From assembly GCA_001769805.1 (NCBI GenBank), contig MEPO01000027.1:173327-237326 (forward strand): 64,000 bases of DNA. The letters are read 5' to 3'. This DNA comes from Bdellovibrionales bacterium GWA1_52_35 (lineage in GTDB: Bacteria; Bdellovibrionota; UBA1018). Within the stretch, counting starts at the first letter, position 1. Each line of letters opens with the position of its first letter. The notes under the pieces were generated by a model. The model was not told the DNA's origin. It saw only the letters and a list, made by a program, of their open reading frames with translations, and ran no database searches. Of this stretch, positions 44,458-52,443 are shown piece after piece. The translations under genes and the position numbers were made by a program.

Positions 44458-45573
44458 TCAAATTCCGGGGATTCCGGGGACCTCGGTGCCCAAAGGCAGT
44501 TCCCGGCACCCCTCCTTCGCACTTTTATACGCAGTTGTGATGAGTTGAATGCAAAGATAAGACTCCCGGGCCTCTTTACCCACGTAAATGCCCTGATCAA
44601 TCGCAGTCTTGAACTGATCAAAAAGGGAGTTGAACCAGCTCACATGGCTGGCATCCATCCAGTGGGAGGTAATCGAGCGCTTTTCCACTTCCCAGGTCAC
44701 TGCTCCCTGGGCGACATCGGGGCCCCCTGTCGCTTTCATCAAAGCCAGCTGCATATCATCATCATCCACTGTGATCGCGCCCCGCTCACCTTGTACGGTG
44801 TAAATGACTTTGCGAACGCCTGCGGTCCAGGTCAGATGGGCGTGAGCCAATCCGGTCGGAAACGTCAGTACTGCCGAAAAGTTGTCCTCTGTGTCGTATT
44901 TTTCGGGCTCAAGATTGATCATTTTGGCGGTAACTGCGGTTGGGTAGGAATTCATCCAGTCAAAAGTCAGATAGAAAGTATGACTGCCATGATCCATGGC
45001 GATTCCGCCGCCGCTGTATTTTTTCTCCCGCCGCCAGTGGGTCTTCCACTCGTTGACGCCTTTTGCGTGAGTGTTGCGGTAGGTACTGAGAGTGATCGAA
45101 CGGACTTTTCCGATCTGCCCGCTTTGGATGATTTCCTGGATCGCTTTGACTACAGGAGCGTGTTTGTAATTATGGCAGGGAAACAGAACGCGCTTGGCTT
45201 TGATCGCGTGTTCCAGCAGGGAGCGGGCATCTTCGAGCGTGGTGGTCAGCGGTTTTTCGCAGAGAACATGCAATCCCTTGTCAAAAGCCGCGTGCGCAAT
45301 TGCCGCATGGTCACAGGGCGGTGTGGAAATGTCGACAAAATCAAGATTTTCCGCTTCTTTATCCAGTAGAGCTTTGTAATCCGAATAAAGCCGGGCTTTG
45401 GGTAAAGCTTCCTGCGCCCTGGACCGGCGTGCTTCACAGATATCCGCAACCGCAACGATTTCAACGTCACCACGCCCCTGCGCTCGGTCCAGGTAAGCAG
45501 GAATATGCCCCTTACCTGAGATGAAACCATACCCGATCACCGCACCGCGCAGACGTTTACTGGAAGTTGCCAT
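44458..45573 (-). CDS. Gfo/Idh/MocA family oxidoreductase
   Basis: 371 aa. The N-terminal Rossmann domain begins RGAVIGYGFISGKGHIPAYL, with DICEARRSRAQEALP; DISTPPCDHAAIAHAAFDKGLHVLCEKPLTTTLEDA contains the family E-K-P motif. The C-terminal domain covers about 130-350. Members oxidise sugars or inositols with NAD(P). Adjacent to inositol-phosphate synthase, an inositol or sugar dehydrogenase role is plausible but not shown. Confidence 0.9.
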   Translation of the reverse strand: MATSSKRLRGAVIGYGFISGKGHIPAYLDRAQGRGDVEIVAVADICEARRSRAQEALPKARLYSDYKALLDKEAENLDFVDISTPPCDHAAIAHAAFDKGLHVLCEKPLTTTLEDARSLLEHAIKAKRVLFPCHNYKHAPVVKAIQEIIQSGQIGKVRSITLSTYRNTHAKGVNEWKTHWRREKKYSGGGIAMDHGSHTFYLTFDWMNSYPTAVTAKMINLEPEKYDTEDNFSAVLTFPTGLAHAHLTWTAGVRKVIYTVQGERGAITVDDDDMQLALMKATGGPDVAQGAVTWEVEKRSITSHWMDASHVSWFNSLFDQFKTAIDQGIYVGKEARESYLCIQLITTAYKSAKEGCRELPLGTEVPGIPGI

Positions 45574-45671
45574 ATTGCGAACATTTACCCCAGCCTTGGC
45601 GTCTCCTCAAGAGAGAAGGCTCACCCCACAAGGCTAAAATTATGCTATCGAGGTGAAAAAAGGGGCTTCCG

Positions 45672-45989
45672 ATGGCATTGTCTCCAACTCAAATCGAACC
45701 ATTCAGCACAACAGAAATGCTCGTCGCCTGGAATAATGGCGAAAAGTACGCGGTTTCATACGTGGAACTCCGTTTTTACTGCCCTTGCGCCGGTTGCGTT
45801 GATGAAAATACGGGGCAAAGAACTATCCAACGCACCTCGATCAACCCGGAGGTCCGCACGACCGACGCCACCCTCGTTGGCCGCTATGCCGTCCAGCTCA
45901 GCTTCAGTGATGGGCATACGACCGGAATTTTCAGCTTTGATCACCTGCTTGAGATCTGTAAGAACCAAGGCCGGAAGCTCTCTGCTTGA
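45672..45989 (+). CDS. DUF971 (GBBH-like N-terminal) protein
   Basis: 105 aa. LVAWNNGEKYAVSYVELRFYCPCAGCVDENTGQRTI carries the DUF971 pattern (LRxxCPCAxC), continuing VGRYAVQLSFSDGHTTGIFSFDHLLEIC. The family corresponds to the N-terminal domain of gamma-butyrobetaine hydroxylase and often sits with Fe-S or Mrp genes. The Cys pair may bind metal. Translationally coupled to the next gene (TTGA overlap). Confidence 0.92.
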   Translation: MALSPTQIEPFSTTEMLVAWNNGEKYAVSYVELRFYCPCAGCVDENTGQRTIQRTSINPEVRTTDATLVGRYAVQLSFSDGHTTGIFSFDHLLEICKNQGRKLSA

Positions 45990-47170
45990 ACCCGCTGAAA
46001 GCGCAATACGAGAGATTCCCCTACCCTCCGATCTATCCGCTAGCTTTGCCAAAACGGGGACAAGGCCGGTCGCTCAGTTATGAATACGGGCTTCAGTTGG
46101 CGGGTAAAACGGAAGGCGCCGAGCATCCTCGCTTATTGATCGCCGGCTGCGGCACACTTGAGCCACTCTTGGTTGCTGAATATCATCCAAAAGCGGTGGA
46201 AATTGTGGCCGTTGATCTGAGCCAGCGTTCACTGAGACAGGCCAAAATCCGCTACTGGTTTGCGCATGTCGCCCCGTCGCGTTTTTCGCTCGTACCCCGG
46301 CGGCGTTTTGGGCCAGTGACTTTTGTCGAAAATGATCTCCGCGAATTCCGGGATATCGCCGGCTTTGATTACATTATCGCCTCAAATGTTCTTCATCATG
46401 TCGAAGATCCTGCCGGTCTGCTCCAACACCTTTCCTCCCTGCTCAGACCGGACGGTCTTTTCCGAATGGTGACTTATCCAAAGAGCAGCCGGACCTGGAT
46501 GCGCAGGACCAGCGCTTTCCTCAAAGCAAATGGAATCACGGCGGCTACTCCGCGTTTACGGAAACGAGCATTTCAACTCATTCGAAGTCTTCCTGCCAAT
46601 GATCCGCGCCGACTCACTTTCGAGAGCCAACCCGAAACCCGAACTGCTGCAGGAATAGTCGACGCCTTCCTGCACGTTCAGGAAAATCCGCTTGGTCCAT
46701 TGGAATGGGCGCACGCCTGCAAAGACGCGAGGCTGGAACTCGTGGCCGAGACCCAGAACGAGACTTCGCGCTCTGATTTTCTGGACGAAGTTGTTCCGGA
46801 GCTGAAACACCTGAATGCCTGGATCAAACTGCAGATTCTCGACGACCTGCTGGAGCTCTGTTCGAATCCGGTTTTGTGGTTGCGGAAAACATCTCACCCC
46901 TCCAAGTCCGTGGCGGTGCCGGAATTTTCAACAAACCTGGTGGGTGCTGCTGGTGCTTCCATCGATGTACGGCAGGAATTCAAAACCAATCTCAAGCGTA
47001 TTTCCATTTTACTCGAAGGCACGGGAATCGATGTCCAAACCCTTTTTGATCGGTTCAAAAACGAAGTTGGGCCACGCGTTTCACCGGAAGATGAAGAGAT
47101 TGAGCTGCCCGGACTCGCGATGACGGACTATTCTTTTGACGAGCTGATGCGGAGTAATAAAATCCTGTAA
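45986..47170 (+). CDS. Class I SAM-dependent methyltransferase
   Basis: 394 aa, TTG start overlapping the DUF971 stop by 4 bases. A short N-terminal motif (AQYERFPYPPIYP) precedes the SAM-binding fold: LLIAGCGTLEPLL (motif I), IVAVDLSQRSLRQAKIRYW (motif II), FDYIIASNVLHHVEDPAGLLQHLSSLLRPDGLFRMVTYPKS. Residues about 200-394 form an extra C-terminal domain. 'YERFPYP' occurs in methyltransferases fused or linked to TPR proteins. Substrate unknown. Confidence 0.88.
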   Translation: MNPLKAQYERFPYPPIYPLALPKRGQGRSLSYEYGLQLAGKTEGAEHPRLLIAGCGTLEPLLVAEYHPKAVEIVAVDLSQRSLRQAKIRYWFAHVAPSRFSLVPRRRFGPVTFVENDLREFRDIAGFDYIIASNVLHHVEDPAGLLQHLSSLLRPDGLFRMVTYPKSSRTWMRRTSAFLKANGITAATPRLRKRAFQLIRSLPANDPRRLTFESQPETRTAAGIVDAFLHVQENPLGPLEWAHACKDARLELVAETQNETSRSDFLDEVVPELKHLNAWIKLQILDDLLELCSNPVLWLRKTSHPSKSVAVPEFSTNLVGAAGASIDVRQEFKTNLKRISILLEGTGIDVQTLFDRFKNEVGPRVSPEDEEIELPGLAMTDYSFDELMRSNKIL

Positions 47171-47290
47171 TACAACAGTTATATCGGAACAACTGGCCGA
47201 TTGGAACGATCGGAACGACGATTTTGAGGCGGTGTTACCTAATTCTGCCAAGGAAGGCCAGGGTCTTGCGGGAGGGACCGGACCCAGGGT

Positions 47291-47956
47291 CTAGGCTGGA
47301 GCGATCTGGGCATTAATCAAGGCCAACAGATCAGGGTTAAGTCGAGAGTGGACAAGAACTCCGCCTTCTTCGCTAAGCCCTAAGACTTTGTAGCTCCCCT
47401 CAAGGAACTTTCGCACCGGCACACCCGCACCTTCCCAAAGATTGGTGAGCACGTAACGAGCGACATGATTGAAGTCTTTCCCCCAACTCACAATGCGCGT
47501 GAACACAAGGTGGTCCCAGAACCCGCGTTTTGCACTTTCAGCCAGCCCAGCAGATTTAGAGCGTTCCAGTGCGTTTCCTTTTCGCGCTCCAGTGACAATC
47601 ATCGAAATTCCTCCAGATAACTCTCGGATAAAACCCTGCCAATCCGAGCGAGATTTCGCGCGAATGAGTAAATGCAAGTGATTGCCAACGTTCGCATAAC
47701 GATAAACTGAGACACCCCACCGGGTCTTGAGCCGATCTACGAGCGCACGGACATGATTGCAATGCTGTGGATGCAACATTGAATGGGCGCCCTTGGCCTT
47801 GGACGATCTTAGAACCACGTGCAGCGACTGCTTTGAGTCAAAAGGGCGTTGTTCTTTGCGCTTACCAGCAGTGGCTTCGCCGCCGTGAGCTTGTTCTCTT
47901 GTCTTGCGATTCAAACCCGGAAAATGGAGTTGCTTAAGTGCTCGTTTTGCTCTCAT
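47291..47956 (-). mobile_element. Y1 (REP-associated tyrosine) transposase, RAYT/TnpA_REP-like
   Basis: 221 aa from the ATG at 47956 (MRAKRALKQLHFP). The IS200-type Y1 HUH core is visible: RYANVGNHLHLLIRA (His-x-His metal motif) and WGKDFNHVARYVLTNLWEG containing the likely catalytic Tyr. Such single-copy genes act on REP palindromes. There is no IS200-type partner tnpB. Flanks contain small inverted repeats; see findings. Gene start uncertain. Confidence 0.82.
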
Positions 47957-48165
47957 GTCACTGAAATAACAACGGGGCAATGGTTATGCAAGCACCTTAT
48001 ACGCGAACTATTGAGCAAGCAAAACTATCGAGTCCGTAACTGCTGCCAATAGAACCCACCGGGCGTCTGCCTCTTGATAGTGAGCGACGCATTCGAAGTC
48101 TCTCTCATATTGCGCTTGTTATTTCGATTCCCGCTACGCTCTACATAGGATGCTTAGTGGATTGT

Positions 48166-48822
48166 TTACTTGAGTTTCACCTTGCCAAACGCGGGGGCCA
48201 GACAGCTCCAAACTGACTGGCCATCCAAAGCATCAATGGAGCTGCTGCATTTGCCCGCTTCAAAAGACAGCTGAGTGGTCGCCTTCATCTTTCCACTCTT
48301 CCATTCGGTGATTTCCAGACCCGGCCCCTTTCGGCTCATTCCCCTGCGAACACTTGCAACATGAGCCCAAGTCCATTTTGACTCCTGCCCGCATTGTTTC
48401 GAAAGTAGTTCTATGAGACCAGGTGCAAGGTCCTGCTGTTCACTGATGTCAAACTGACCCAGATATACTCGAACTGAATGAGAATCCGGCCGTGCAGATG
48501 CCCTCTCCACGTGCTTGGATCCCGCCCGGTTCAGGCGTAACCAATGCTGCTCAAGGCGATCTCTTTCTGTATTGAAAGCTTCATCGCTCTTGCGTTCAAA
48601 AAGTCCAAGCAATGCCTGGTCCGATTTGCCGCAAATAAAATCTGAATTGCGGGTCATTGCAACTTTCCCGGCGGAAAATGAAAGCGCTGATTGCTCACTG
48701 AATCCAGCCGCCCGCCTTTCAATCCGGACTGACCACTTCGGATCGGAAGTATCGGCAGCCCAAGCGCTGCTTGCAAATAAGAATGAAATCAAAATAGCCA
48801 GAGATACCCTTACTGCAGCCAC
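48166..48822 (-). CDS. Hypothetical exported protein
   Basis: 218 aa from a GTG at 48822 that has GGGAGGT five bases upstream, better than the ATG at 48843. Signal peptide VAAVRVSLAILISFLFASSAWA followed by a mature domain with four Cys and no known motif. The GTG lies inside the last 13 bases of the HEXXH protein gene upstream, so the two are probably translationally coupled. Confidence 0.75.
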   Translation of the reverse strand: MAAVRVSLAILISFLFASSAWAADTSDPKWSVRIERRAAGFSEQSALSFSAGKVAMTRNSDFICGKSDQALLGLFERKSDEAFNTERDRLEQHWLRLNRAGSKHVERASARPDSHSVRVYLGQFDISEQQDLAPGLIELLSKQCGQESKWTWAHVASVRRGMSRKGPGLEITEWKSGKMKATTQLSFEAGKCSSSIDALDGQSVWSCLAPAFGKVKLK

Positions 48823-50645
48823 GCAGCACCTCCCTTCGTACATTCCGGAGGAAGCGTTTTTGAACAGCGATCATCCCCGAGGTTACCAATACTCGTCTTC
48901 TGGGACTCGCGGGCACAACTGTAATAGATTTTGTTCTCGCTCAAGCAATCCGGACTGATGATTGCCCGGAAATGGGCAGGATAAAGCAGAGTGGACTTTT
49001 CAGGGGGAATGCTCGTTGTTTTGATGTTCTTCTGAACAGTATTGATACTACTGGCCAACCCCCCTGCCTCCATTGCAGCGAGGTACCTTTTTTCGTTCTC
49101 AACGTTTTGACTGAAATACTGATGGTAAACCTCAAAGGAGACGACGCCGTCTGGACACTTCTCCGCATCTTTGGGTAACTTGATCAGCTTCTCCAGACAT
49201 TTGTCAGAATCGCGCGCCTGAAATTCCTTGAATCTTTCTGAACCTTCTTCAATGCTGTCGGCAAATCCTGGTCCGAAGCCACCCCCCTGCTGGGCTCCCG
49301 GAAAGAAACAGGCGCAGACTGAGTAAATTATTTTCTGCTGAGTCTTGCCGAGCGCCAAAATTGGAGTTTCCATGATTGAATCAGGTGGTCCAGGAACTCT
49401 GCAATCAGCATAAAGATGAGTTGCTTTGTCGTTCACAAATTCCGTGCCCCCATCCGCCTTGAGCCTAAAGCCCATGGACATTTCCCTGTATTCGTCAACC
49501 AGCCCGAGATGATGCAGAGTTTCGTGAAGGATCGTCGGACAGTCCTCTGCCGAATTCCAATTCAGGGTATTGCTGCGACCGATCTTTGCAGAAACATTGA
49601 CTTGAATAGGATTCCGACTTGGAAACTCGTCATTGATCTTCAGTTCCAGCTTTTCGCCATCAGGCCCACGCACCTTATCGGCAACGCGCTCGAAACACTC
49701 TTGAGTTCGCTTTTTGACCTGATCCCCCAGTTCAGGCGGATCACCAACGAACTGGTAAGGAAGCGCTACCTGATAGCGAGGCTTCCCGGCGTCATCTTTT
49801 AATCTCGTCAGTTTGTAAGTCGAGGTCACTGTTGTCACCCTGCTCACGATATTTTTATTCTCGCCCTCTTTCAAATTAATGCAATCACCCAGATAGCTCG
49901 CAATTTTGGAATTTTCCAGAATGGCATTCACATCTGCAATGCCCGGATCCGGGCACGAAGCCGTGCCAGATTCGGTCGAGCTACTCGCAACCGACTTCTT
50001 GGGTAATAAATGAGGCAGGTACTTTTCAATCACTTTTGCAATATTCGCTTTGCGGCGCTCACAGGCTTGCTTGAACTTCGTGCATTGGGCTTCGGACATA
50101 GTCGCGCGATCGAGCATGCGAAGAAGCTCGCGCTCAAAACCGGGGTTCTCGGCTTTACCACCTTTGAATAATTCATCAAGGCACGCTTCATCCAACATGT
50201 ACTCATCGGGAACAGCTAGCCCCTCGCTCTGAGGCACGCGCTTCCCCTTGCGGAGGTCTTCCATCATTTTGCGCACCTGCTTCAGATAATCTTTCCCGGA
50301 CTGAGTCCCTGGCTCAAACGGAGTCATCGCCCCAGCCCGATAAGCTTCGGCGGCGTAACCACTCACGATGTTCCTCACCCGGTAAGCCTCACCCAGGGCT
50401 TCGAATACTTCGTTAAAGCCGTTCAATGCTTTATCAAAACAATAAAAGAAATCGACTGCGGGATACTTCTTTGCCGTCGTGATCAACTTCTCGATCTCTG
50501 GTAAAGTCAGCTCGGCTTCCACCGGAATTTCCGAAGGCGCCGACTGCAAGCACCTCCAATGTGCGGTGGGGTCCTTGGCGGCCCATGCAGGACCAGAGAG
50601 GCTGGCTGAAATAAGTATCAGCAAAAGATACGTGTACATAATCAT
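48810..50645 (-). CDS. Exported protein with HEXXH metallopeptidase motif
   Basis: 611 aa. Signal peptide (MYTYLLLILISASLSGPAWAAKD), a helical N-terminal half to about 215, then a domain with ILHETLHHLGLVDEYREM: H374-E-T-L-H378-H, with E385 a possible third ligand (HEXXH-x6-E spacing, as in gluzincin-like enzymes where the distal Glu varies). Many Cys suggest disulfides and a periplasmic or secreted location. No named family recognised. It is coupled to a second exported protein gene downstream. A second in-frame ATG (MYTYLLL) at 50639 is an equally good start. Confidence 0.8.
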   Translation of the reverse strand: MIMYTYLLLILISASLSGPAWAAKDPTAHWRCLQSAPSEIPVEAELTLPEIEKLITTAKKYPAVDFFYCFDKALNGFNEVFEALGEAYRVRNIVSGYAAEAYRAGAMTPFEPGTQSGKDYLKQVRKMMEDLRKGKRVPQSEGLAVPDEYMLDEACLDELFKGGKAENPGFERELLRMLDRATMSEAQCTKFKQACERRKANIAKVIEKYLPHLLPKKSVASSSTESGTASCPDPGIADVNAILENSKIASYLGDCINLKEGENKNIVSRVTTVTSTYKLTRLKDDAGKPRYQVALPYQFVGDPPELGDQVKKRTQECFERVADKVRGPDGEKLELKINDEFPSRNPIQVNVSAKIGRSNTLNWNSAEDCPTILHETLHHLGLVDEYREMSMGFRLKADGGTEFVNDKATHLYADCRVPGPPDSIMETPILALGKTQQKIIYSVCACFFPGAQQGGGFGPGFADSIEEGSERFKEFQARDSDKCLEKLIKLPKDAEKCPDGVVSFEVYHQYFSQNVENEKRYLAAMEAGGLASSINTVQKNIKTTSIPPEKSTLLYPAHFRAIISPDCLSENKIYYSCARESQKTSIGNLGDDRCSKTLPPECTKGGAAWLQ

Positions 50646-50707
50646 TCACTTTTCGGCTATTCCGAGTGATTCATTGAGCATCTTAACAACCCCGCGGGGT
50701 CACGGCA

Positions 50708-51334
50708 TTAGCCTGAAATTTTTGCCAGAAAAGAAATACCGATTGCCACCAGAATCACTACCGGGAAGGCCGCCATTTTCCTGTGCGCCATTTCCAGACC
50801 CCGAGGAAGCCAGAAGGGGCGATTCCACGCGGCTCTACCCAGGAGCATCGCTAGCGTTCCCGTAACGACAGTTCCTGCCAGGAAAGCCAGAAGCGGAAGA
50901 GCATAACCCAGGCCCAGTTGGTCGGCTTTGATGAGGATCGGAATCACTGATTCAGCGGGCCCGAGGAGCGAAAACACCGATAAAAGTGCCCAGACATTCC
51001 GGGGCGAGGTCCTTTGAACCTCTATGATTTTGGAAAATCGCAGAGCGCGAAAGATCATGATAGTAACTATAAGGATCAATGAAAAAGCAAAAAGATCCGA
51101 AGCGGGAACACCGCGGAAAAACCTGATCCCGAAAAAGAATATAAAAAAACCAAAAGCGACGTGCAGAACGTACGCAAGCAGTGAAAAGCTGGAAAGTTTG
51201 GTAAAACTCCAGCGCCTCTGCCAGGCAAGCAAGGAGGCAGGCAACCAATGGTCGGGTGCGAGCACATGTGCAGCCCCCGCCAACGCGGCGAGCAGAACAA
51301 GCGCTTCCTGAACATTCAAAATACCCATGAGCAT
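50708..51334 (-). CDS. NiCoT/UreH-like membrane permease
   Basis: 208 aa from the ATG at 51334 (another ATG follows two codons later). Six or so hydrophobic helices are seen; AAHVLAPDHWLP contains the HX4DH motif of the NiCoT/UreH nickel-cobalt transporter superfamily, here H-VLAP-DH. Length is shorter than NiCoT proteins and closer to UreH/SulP-like members. Metal specificity cannot be deduced. Start context is weak and a GTG at 51355 also opens the frame. Confidence 0.75.
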   Translation of the reverse strand: MLMGILNVQEALVLLAALAGAAHVLAPDHWLPASLLAWQRRWSFTKLSSFSLLAYVLHVAFGFFIFFFGIRFFRGVPASDLFAFSLILIVTIMIFRALRFSKIIEVQRTSPRNVWALLSVFSLLGPAESVIPILIKADQLGLGYALPLLAFLAGTVVTGTLAMLLGRAAWNRPFWLPRGLEMAHRKMAAFPVVILVAIGISFLAKISG

Positions 51335-51391
51335 TGGGTAACAACCACGGGGCACTTGGTCAAGCGGCCCTACATGAATTTTAGCGCGTAT

Positions 51392-52183
51392 TTATTTGGG
51401 ACTATAAAGACACTGAGTTCGCGTAAAATCATTTTCAAGCGGAGTTTCTTTGATTTCCGGCAATCCGGAACTGAGGGAACTGGAATACAGCAATCTAGCA
51501 AGGCGCGGGAACATAATCGCTGAACGATAAGAATGCTCGACAGGCAATCCCTTGCAGCTTCGATAATCTGGTTTACCCTGGCCATCAATGCAGCTGTGAT
51601 CGAGGCCCAGCGAATGTCCGAATTCATGGACGATGACACTGCCGAACTGCGATGAATCGATCAAAGGCTTCTCCGCTGTGCCCGGATTCATCAGCACAAT
51701 CTGATGAGAAAAATCGTAACCACCGGCGCAGCGAATCGTCGCGCCCGGAATCACGTTCGAAAACCCGAGCGAGGTCCAACGCTCCATTTGAGTGATTTTG
51801 ACAATGTAAAAGCTCGAATCGTCCGAAAAACTCTGACCACAATCTTTGGGGTCCACCCGCCGAATGGCCTCAGGGATTCCACCCGTTCTGATTTCAAAAT
51901 AATTGTGTCCGGAAATTTCCCGGCCCAGCGCATTCCACTGAGCCACTGCATCGGAGATGGCCCGTCGCTCTTCGGTATTGAATGTTTGATCCTGAATTGC
52001 TCTTAATGGAAATTTTTTCACCGGCGCCATAAAGCTAGCCATTTGATCTTTTGCGACTTTGCAGGTGCCACCAAATTCGAGTTCCCCTTCGCTGAACAAG
52101 TTGGTGCCACAACCCGACAAAGAAAGGGCTCCGCTAAGGGTTCCGATGATGATTAGAATAAATGGGATTCTTGCGAGCAACAT
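51392..52183 (-). CDS. Lipoprotein with metzincin-type zinc peptidase motif
   Basis: 263 aa from the ATG at 52183. The N-terminus MLLARIPFILIIIGTLSGAL continues to a lipobox (SLSGC25), so it is probably lipid-anchored. VIVHEFGHSLGLDHSC holds the extended zinc motif H186-E187-xx-H190-xx-G-xx-H196 of metzincins (astacin/matrixin/M10-like), and SAIMFPRL supplies the Met-turn. Family subgroup not assigned. Predicted surface or periplasmic peptidase. Ribosome-binding site not obvious. Confidence 0.82.
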   Translation of the reverse strand: MLLARIPFILIIIGTLSGALSLSGCGTNLFSEGELEFGGTCKVAKDQMASFMAPVKKFPLRAIQDQTFNTEERRAISDAVAQWNALGREISGHNYFEIRTGGIPEAIRRVDPKDCGQSFSDDSSFYIVKITQMERWTSLGFSNVIPGATIRCAGGYDFSHQIVLMNPGTAEKPLIDSSQFGSVIVHEFGHSLGLDHSCIDGQGKPDYRSCKGLPVEHSYRSAIMFPRLARLLYSSSLSSGLPEIKETPLENDFTRTQCLYSPK

Positions 52184-52357
52184 TGAGTCAGGTAATGACC
52201 ATGTTTGACACCCCAAGTCAATGTTGCTGTTCTGAGTCATAACTCCTTGTTTTTAATGCAAGTTATATTCACAGTGGATTCGGTAATATGGAAGCTTGTC
52301 AGAGCCCCCCCGTTTATGGCACATAATCCAAACGACTCTATTCATGGCAGGAAAAGC

Positions 52358-52441
52358 GCTCCGGTGGTGGAATTGGTAGACACATACGATTCAGGGTCGT
52401 ACGCCAAAAGCATGGGAGTTCGAGTCTCCCCCGGAGCACCA
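52358..52441 (+). tRNA. tRNA-Leu (anticodon CAG)
   Basis: 84 bases including CCA. The 7-bp acceptor stem is GCTCCGG/CCGGAGC, followed by A and encoded CCA. The D arm is GGTGGAATTGGTAGACAC-type, the anticodon stem TACGA/TCGTA encloses TTCAGGG with anticodon CAG, and the T arm is GGGAG-TTCGAGT-CTCCC. It reads CUG codons. Upstream, CATAAT at about 52322-52327 may be its -10. The aldehyde dehydrogenase ATG is 3 bases after the CCA. Confidence 0.95.
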
Positions 52442-52443
52442 TT

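Noticed and set aside
44545..45369. 274-aa open frame on the + strand
   Set aside because: It is antisense to the Gfo/Idh/MocA gene and has no recognisable domain.
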